Positions 5,811 through 8,831 of a stretch of 8,831 nt of DNA are shown here, piece after piece (positions within the stretch are counted from its first letter, which is position 1; each line of letters starts with the position of its first letter). A program made the translations under genes and the position numbers. The notes under the pieces are model-generated. The model did no database searches. It had not been told where the DNA came from and was given only the letters and a program-made list of their open reading frames with translations. Source of the DNA: Gammaproteobacteria bacterium (lineage in GTDB: Bacteria; Pseudomonadota; Gammaproteobacteria; Granulosicoccales; Granulosicoccaceae); assembly GCA_020444765.1 (NCBI GenBank), contig JAGRHW010000141.1:1-8831 (forward strand), read 5' to 3'.

Positions 5811-5893
5811 TCTTAACAACATCAGCAGTTTACTACAAAACAGCGGGGTTTGAAGCGTAAATAGTCCGACACGATGTCTTCAGTCTGTTTGAA
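5811..5893 (-). other. Possible degenerate attC site
   Basis: TCTTAAC (5811-5817) and GTTTGAA (5887-5893) flank a set of nested short stems: ACATC (5819-5823) with GATGT (5873-5877), TTTAC (5829-5833) with GTAAA (5857-5861), and CAAA (5836-5839) with TTTG (5849-5852). The nesting is attC-like but each arm is short. If real, it is the attC of the 5.8-7.6 kb segment. The 9-bp sequence GTTTGAAGC is repeated at 5848-5856 and 5887-5895. Confidence 0.35.
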
Positions 5894-6668
5894 GCTGAAA
5901 CACTATTGCACCCTATACCGGGCTTGCTCTTAACCTTGCTAATACAAGCAACTACAGGGAGGCTTTTAGATTCGACGGTAAGAAAATAGCCTGACGCCCG
6001 GACTATTTGAATGTCGGGCTATTACGTGTTGCGTTTAATGAACGAGAATCACCGATGTCAGGGAATGATGCCATGGGTATCATCAACGATGTGCCGCCAC
6101 AATCCCTCCGGCTCCCGTTGTATTCATGGATCAGCGACGTGCTGCGATCCATGAACAAAACCATTGACTCCCATGATTTACGCCCAACCATCAAGATGCT
6201 TCCAGGGTCAGACCATGAGCGTCCTGGATTTCCGGTTTTCCACAAGAGCATTAATACAATTAGTTATGGAGGTGTTCAGACGCTTCTGTAAAATTATCAT
6301 GAAAATCAACGCACACCATTTGACACTGCTAATGACCGCGAACAAAAGCTACCCTGAAGCAACAGCGATTTCCTCTTCCCGATCTTTGCACACTTCGCCG
6401 CCCTATCGAAACACTCCCTGATCCTCGCTGAACACTTAAAGATATGGGGGGCTTTTTTTAAAGAAAAAACAAGCAGAATCTTGAGTAATGCTTTCAAAGA
6501 ATAAAGAAAATTCCCTACTCTAATATTAATGCAAGTATGGCTTAACCTGTTTCAAACCCTATGAATAGTACTAATTTCTAATCGACGCCCTTGTTAATAG
6601 GGTTTAATTTTTTTCCCTAGCTTATTCTCGAGTTATTTGTCGGTTATCTCTGGTGGAAACGATTCTAT
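5894..6668 (+). other. Stretch without a recognisable gene
   Basis: About 770 bp with no reading frame I can defend. The longest frames are a plus-strand frame of 94 codons opening with TTG 6007 (better internal ATG at 6055, ending 6291) and a minus-strand frame of 82 codons over the same bases (6003-6251). Neither resembles a known family or has a convincing ribosome binding site. It may hold decayed backbone sequence. The right part (6430-6668) is AT-rich with poly-T and poly-A runs (6449-6470, 6607-6614) and probably includes the promoter of the lipoprotein gene, though I see no clear -35/-10 pair. Confidence 0.5.
5985..6023 (-). terminator. Possible minus-strand intrinsic terminator
   Basis: AATAGCCTGAC (5985-5995) pairs with GTCGGGCTATT (6013-6023), an 11-bp stem with one G-T pair and a 17-nt loop. 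Read on the minus strand, the stem runs into a T-rich tail (GGCTATTTTCTTACC), as in a Rho-independent terminator. A competing inner pairing (GCCCG / CGGGC) is possible. No minus-strand gene directly upstream is identified, so its role is unproven. Confidence 0.35.
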
Positions 6669-6693
6669 ACAGATTGGCGTGAAGCCAATCTGT
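6669..6693 (+). promoter_or_regulatory. Perfect inverted repeat in the lipoprotein leader
   Basis: A 10-bp perfect inverted repeat, ACAGATTGGC / GCCAATCTGT, with a 5-nt GTGAA loop lies about 60 bp before the lipoprotein start. It has no T-run, so it does not look like a terminator. It could be an operator for a dimeric regulator or a hairpin in the mRNA leader. A weaker TTGTG/CACAA stem (6703-6720) follows it. Confidence 0.4.
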
Positions 6694-6752
6694 GCGGGTT
6701 GGTTGTGTTCACCGGCACAAGTCAATACCCAAAAATTTAAGGTGCTACTAAT

Positions 6753-7298
6753 ATGAAACGAAATATATCCAGTTCAGCTCTACTTATACTCCTTTTCACC
6801 TTTCTGACAGCATGCGGTGGGGGCGGGGGTGGTAGCTCCGATAATGATGATGAATCCGGTCAGGACACGGGCTCGAACAATGACCCAGCGTCAGACAGCG
6901 ATACGGTAACCCCGTCTGAAAATACACCTGTAAGCACCGCCCAACCCAGAGACAAGTTCGTGACACGGTTTGTCGATAGCACAGATTATCATCAATGGGC
7001 ATGTCAAGGTGATGCCGGTCAATTCGAATTAGGCGTAATCATGCTACTGACCGAAGAAGGTGACTCTCTCACGACATTGGTCAATATCACGACCGAAGAG
7101 GTTGATGAACCCATTCTTGGCAAATGGGATGCCGATGACGATGAGTTAATTGTAGAAACAGAACGTTATGTCCTGCCTTATAGCAGCTACACGTTTATTA
7201 CCGACACGCACTGGACAGCTGATCTGCAGGTTTCAGCCGATTCAATAGCAGCGATGGAATGCAAGTTGGCTGATCAATCCGGAACATTAATCGAGTAG
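6753..7298 (+). CDS. Secreted lipoprotein with Gly-rich and acidic linker
   Basis: This 181-aa protein starts with a basic n-region (MKR), a hydrophobic core, and the lipobox LTAC. Lipidation is expected at Cys21, and Gly follows at +2, so sorting to the outer membrane is likely. Six glycines and an Asp/Ser/Asn/Thr-rich linker (about residues 28-65) lead to a small acidic domain (66-181). The domain holds only two cysteines, Cys84 and Cys170, which could form a disulfide in the periplasm. The family of this domain is unknown. AAGG lies about 10 nt before ATG 6753. It is the only convincing plus-strand gene in the window and opposes the cassette array, so it must have its own promoter. A G-rich run encodes the glycines. 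Confidence 0.82.
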   Translation: MKRNISSSALLILLFTFLTACGGGGGGSSDNDDESGQDTGSNNDPASDSDTVTPSENTPVSTAQPRDKFVTRFVDSTDYHQWACQGDAGQFELGVIMLLTEEGDSLTTLVNITTEEVDEPILGKWDADDDELIVETERYVLPYSSYTFITDTHWTADLQVSADSIAAMECKLADQSGTLIE

Positions 7299-7440
7299 TA
7301 ACAGGAGTGCGACCGAAACACTTTGTCAGCCAGGAACCAGCTATAAACTGAACTAACTTATCATCGAGCCGATTCGGAAAATGGTAGATCTGACCTGCGC
7401 CCTAAATTGACTGCCAAGGTTATCTAAGTAAAGTCTGCTT
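7299..7440. other. Intergenic stretch, nothing recognised
   Basis: 142 bp between the lipoprotein gene and the VOC remnant. I see no gene, no attC-type palindrome and no clear terminator after the lipoprotein stop. Confidence 0.4.
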
Positions 7441-7618
7441 TCAACAGGCAGCCGCACGCTCCGAGAACTCACCAGTCTCGCGCAAGGGGATAGAGCAGGC
7501 ATCGGACATCGTCAGAAAATGCTCCCATGCCCTGCGGGTCTATGGTCCAGTGTTTCTCGCTCCTGGCATAACAGCAGGCGGCCTCACCTTGCTGTCGTAC
7601 CACCAGATGCGTTGTCAG
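7441..7618 (-). pseudogene. Truncated, frameshifted ArsI/CadI-like VOC metalloenzyme remnant
   Basis: Two overlapping minus-strand frames together give a C-terminal fragment of a VOC-fold protein of the ArsI/CadI (arsenic/cadmium-related) type. The first frame reads LTTHLVVRQQGEAACCYARS and continues EKHWTIDPQG; CCYA, followed by KHW and DPQG, is the family signature around the vicinal Cys pair. Near 7527-7529 the homologous reading moves by one frame to WEHFLTMSDACSIP..., ending at TGA 7441-7443. In the family DPQG is followed by two residues and then WE-F, so a small deletion of about 5 nt fits. The N-terminal two thirds are absent. The left-reading fragment begins exactly where the attC of the neighbouring cassette should finish. 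Recognised from memory of the family only. Confidence 0.6.
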
Positions 7619-7656
7619 CCAACGCGTAAGCAATCTGCTGGAGTAATTTGTTATTC
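7619..7656 (-). other. Half attC site (R''-L'' side) of the NTF2-like cassette
   Basis: On the cassette strand the sequence from the GAATAAC box (plus-strand GTTATTC 7650-7656) through CAAAT..CTCCAGC and GCTTACGCGT to GGCTGA lines up well with the clear attC at 4455-4510. Beyond GGCTGA the similarity stops and the VOC remnant begins. No good R' core is present. A 9-bp pairing of ATCTGCTGG (7633-7641) with CCACCAGAT (7600-7608), with one mismatch, reaches into the remnant and may be fortuitous. A GCATAAC at 7566-7572 looks like a core but encodes the CCYA motif. Confidence 0.55.
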
Positions 7657-7675
7657 GAATTGCCTGCACGCAAAT

Positions 7676-8041
7676 TCAGTTCTGCTCACCCGTACCAACA
7701 AACCCCACCATACGGGATATCAGGTCCCCGTCCTTTTCTACAAAATACTGACCGAGCTGAACCTGTTGTGAACCATCTGGGCCCATACCGCTGAAAGCGA
7801 CAGTGACACGAGTGACGCTGGAGATGGTATCGCTTTTAACCACTGTTGCTGACCAACCGGGAGCATTTGCACTAAACATGGCGACATAGTTACTCAAAGC
7901 GTCAATACCATGTAGAGTTTCAGGCGTACGAGGATCGTCGTACCGTATACTTTCTGTCACAGAACTGTTTATCTTAGCAAGCCGATCCTCAGCTTCCTCC
8001 ATTTGCCAAGCTTCAAAAAAGGTTTCAATGCAACCTGACAT
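7676..8041 (-). CDS. NTF2-like / SnoaL-like domain protein
   Basis: This 121-aa single-domain protein has the pattern of a nuclear transport factor 2-like (SnoaL-like) fold. It has an N-terminal helix with FFEAW (8-12), IRYDDPRTPETLHGIDAL (32-49), YVAMFSANAPG (52-62), and a C-terminal strand pair ending GQYFVEKDG...MVGFVGTG (98-118). Proteins of this fold are small-molecule isomerases, cyclases or binding proteins; the substrate here is unknown. AGGA 8 nt upstream supports ATG 8041. It is a single-gene cassette between attC 8070-8127 and the half attC at 7619-7656. It is distinct from the tandem SnoaL-like protein at 2469-3248: it lacks the HNP and VEHWD motifs, so it is a separate branch. 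Confidence 0.85.
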   Translation of the reverse strand: MSGCIETFFEAWQMEEAEDRLAKINSSVTESIRYDDPRTPETLHGIDALSNYVAMFSANAPGWSATVVKSDTISSVTRVTVAFSGMGPDGSQQVQLGQYFVEKDGDLISRMVGFVGTGEQN

Positions 8042-8069
8042 ATTTTTTATCCTGTTTATTAGTGAGAAC

Positions 8070-8127
8070 GCGTTACGACCTAAATAACCGGCGCAGTTTG
8101 CGGGCGTACTTGATTGACCTGTTATGT
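8070..8127 (-). other. attC site of the 105-aa-protein cassette
   Basis: The left box GCGTTAC (8070-8076) is altered, but the following CCTAAATAACCGGCGCAG matches the CTCAATAACCAGCGCAG of the 4952-5014 site. The right box is GTTATGT (8121-8127) and contains the TAA stop of the gene upstream. The centre has a small CGCA/TGCG hairpin. The damaged R' core may make it a poor recombination site. Confidence 0.6.
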
Positions 8128-8439
8128 TGCATCTTGCACGAACTCTTGGTCTCTATGCTTAGGCAGAATCTCTTGATCGTAAGAGTAACACTCAAGCATT
8201 AGCTCCGAACCCTCTACGAAAGCTACGTATCCGACGTCAATACCGCCCAGCTTTCCTCGGATATCCGGACGATCTAGAACTATGCGGTGTTTAGGCAACA
8301 TAGAGTCTTTGACAGTGAGAAAATATCCGGCACCATTAAATTCCACCACTTCATTATCTGCCGTTTCGGAAAGAACAATACTCCCCAGCTCCGACATTTC
8401 CAGCAAGTCGCGAATAATTTGTCGCTCAAACTCTTTCAT
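8122..8439 (-). CDS. Small conserved hypothetical protein
   Basis: This 105-aa soluble protein has an N-terminal helix (MKEFERQIIRDLLEM), a GAGYFLTV strand (36-43), a GIDVGYVAFVEGSELMLECYSYD segment (66-88) and a charged tail. The G-GYF...G..VGYV.FVE...L.LE.Y.YD pattern resembles a widespread family of small uncharacterised proteins that I cannot name; I assign no function. The start is ATG 8439. No clear Shine-Dalgarno is visible, so it may depend on upstream translation or transcription through the array. The TAA stop is part of the attC R'' box (8121-8127). Confidence 0.75.
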   Translation of the reverse strand: MKEFERQIIRDLLEMSELGSIVLSETADNEVVEFNGAGYFLTVKDSMLPKHRIVLDRPDIRGKLGGIDVGYVAFVEGSELMLECYSYDQEILPKHRDQEFVQDAT

Positions 8440-8449
8440 AGGCCATTAT

Positions 8450-8526
8450 TTAAAACATGGCGACCGTAGCACGTGCTGACAAGGCGCATCAGCGGTTTAT
8501 CTGTCACGGGCCTACGCTTGTCAGCC
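8450..8526 (-). other. Probable attC site of the ATPase cassette
   Basis: GCTGACAAG (8475-8483) pairs perfectly with CTTGTCAGC (8517-8525), overlapping the stop codon of the ATPase gene, and CGTAG/CTACG (8465-8469, 8512-8516) can also pair. The outer boxes TTAAAAC (8450-8456) and GTCAGCC (8520-8526) are degenerate. Hairpin and position fit an attC, but the cores are poor. Confidence 0.45.
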
Positions 8527-8831
8527 GTCACCCTCATCGGAGAGCAAGACCTCAAGTGATTGCTCTCGGGAATTGAGGAAATTCCTCGTAACTTGGTAGT
8601 GCTCCGTATCTTCATACTGAATTTCCTGGGCTCCATTCGACCCCAGCTGATAGATGACTGAATCAGGATAGGCCATCACAATTGGTGAATGAGTTGCGAT
8701 CACAAACTGCGAGCGTTTCTGAACAAGCTGATGCATACGCGTAAGCATAGCCATTTGTCGAGTGGGTGAAAGTGCTGCCTCGGGCTCGTCGAGGATATAT
8801 AGCCCTTCGCCACCAAACCGGTTAAGCAGTA
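8521..8831 (-). CDS. AAA/ABC-type ATPase, C-terminal part (runs off the window)
   Basis: The last 102 residues of a predicted ATPase are visible. The frame is open to the right edge, so the start and Walker A lie outside the window. The Walker B strand LYILDEPE is at 8779-8802, followed directly by a D-loop-like AALSPTRQ. The switch histidine sits in IATHSP (8683-8697), and a C-terminal TEHYQVTRNFLN segment follows. These match the predicted-ATPase group of COG3910, with the fold of ABC/SMC-like ATPases but no membrane domain. Such proteins are usually about 240-270 aa, so over half is missing here. An in-frame ATG at 8754 is internal and not a start. The role of this family is not defined; I infer it is also a cassette gene because an attC-like hairpin overlaps its stop codon. 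Confidence 0.85.
   Translation of the reverse strand, partial: LLNRFGGEGLYILDEPEAALSPTRQMAMLTRMHQLVQKRSQFVIATHSPIVMAYPDSVIYQLGSNGAQEIQYEDTEHYQVTRNFLNSREQSLEVLLSDEGDG

Noticed and set aside
6447..6470. G-run followed by T and A runs as an intrinsic terminator
   Set aside because: There is no GC-rich stem before the T run, and the T/A runs only form a weak AT hairpin.
6003..6497. Overlapping ORFs of 63-94 codons on both strands
   Set aside because: No family resemblance, no clear ribosome binding site, and frames on both strands are equally open.
6590..6672. Sigma-70 promoter for the lipoprotein (TTGTTA, TTGTCG, TATACA candidates)
   Set aside because: No pair of hexamers has acceptable spacing and match. 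A promoter is needed but cannot be placed.
7469..7669. A 66-codon minus-strand ORF as an intact gene
   Set aside because: It joins attC sequence to a VOC fragment, and the homologous reading shifts frame within it. It is better described as a remnant.
1..8831. CRISPR array, tRNA or rRNA, insertion sequence
   Set aside because: Repeated elements are variable attC palindromes, not identical repeats with spacers. No cloverleaf, rRNA segment, transposase or terminal inverted repeats were seen.

Overview
The window reads as a stretch of a chromosomal (sedentary-type) integron gene-cassette array. Small unrelated genes, almost all on the minus strand, alternate with short imperfect palindromes flanked by RYYYAAC / GTTRRRY-type core sites. 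These have the layout of attC recombination sites (R'', L'', central hairpin, L', R'). I can place about a dozen. No integrase gene, attI or Pc promoter is in the window. Because cassette genes normally point away from intI, the integrase end should lie beyond the right edge (inference). The host is most simply a gammaproteobacterium, perhaps marine, judged from the attC style and the Gly-rich lipoprotein. This is a weak assignment.

Layout from left to right, with genes on the minus strand unless stated. 1-5.8 kb is a regular array: RibD/DHFR-like reductase, CDI-immunity-like protein, Cys-rich small protein, acidic small protein, a frameshifted two-TM membrane protein (missing from a simple ORF scan), a tandem SnoaL-like protein with a TTG start, a four-TM protein, a DUF1905/YdeI-OmdA protein, a second four-TM protein whose last codons are attC sequence, a conserved uncharacterised protein, and a small protein whose frame runs through its whole attC to a stop in the R' core. 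5.8-7.6 kb breaks the pattern. It has about 0.9 kb with no convincing gene, a plus-strand lipoprotein, and a decayed fragment that looks like an ArsI/CadI-type VOC metalloenzyme. That fragment abuts half of an attC site. 7.6-8.8 kb returns to cassettes: an NTF2/SnoaL-like gene, an uncharacterised gene of about 105 aa, and the C-terminal part of an AAA/ABC-type ATPase (COG3910-like) that runs off the right edge.

The genes do not form a pathway. The shared logic is the cassette structure: one gene plus one attC each. Several genes take their stop codon or C-terminal residues from the attC. The most notable points are the half-attC/VOC junction near 7.6 kb, the frameshifted membrane-protein cassette at 2.1-2.4 kb, attC sites with an A in place of the conserved G of GTT, and an orphan CDI-type immunity gene.
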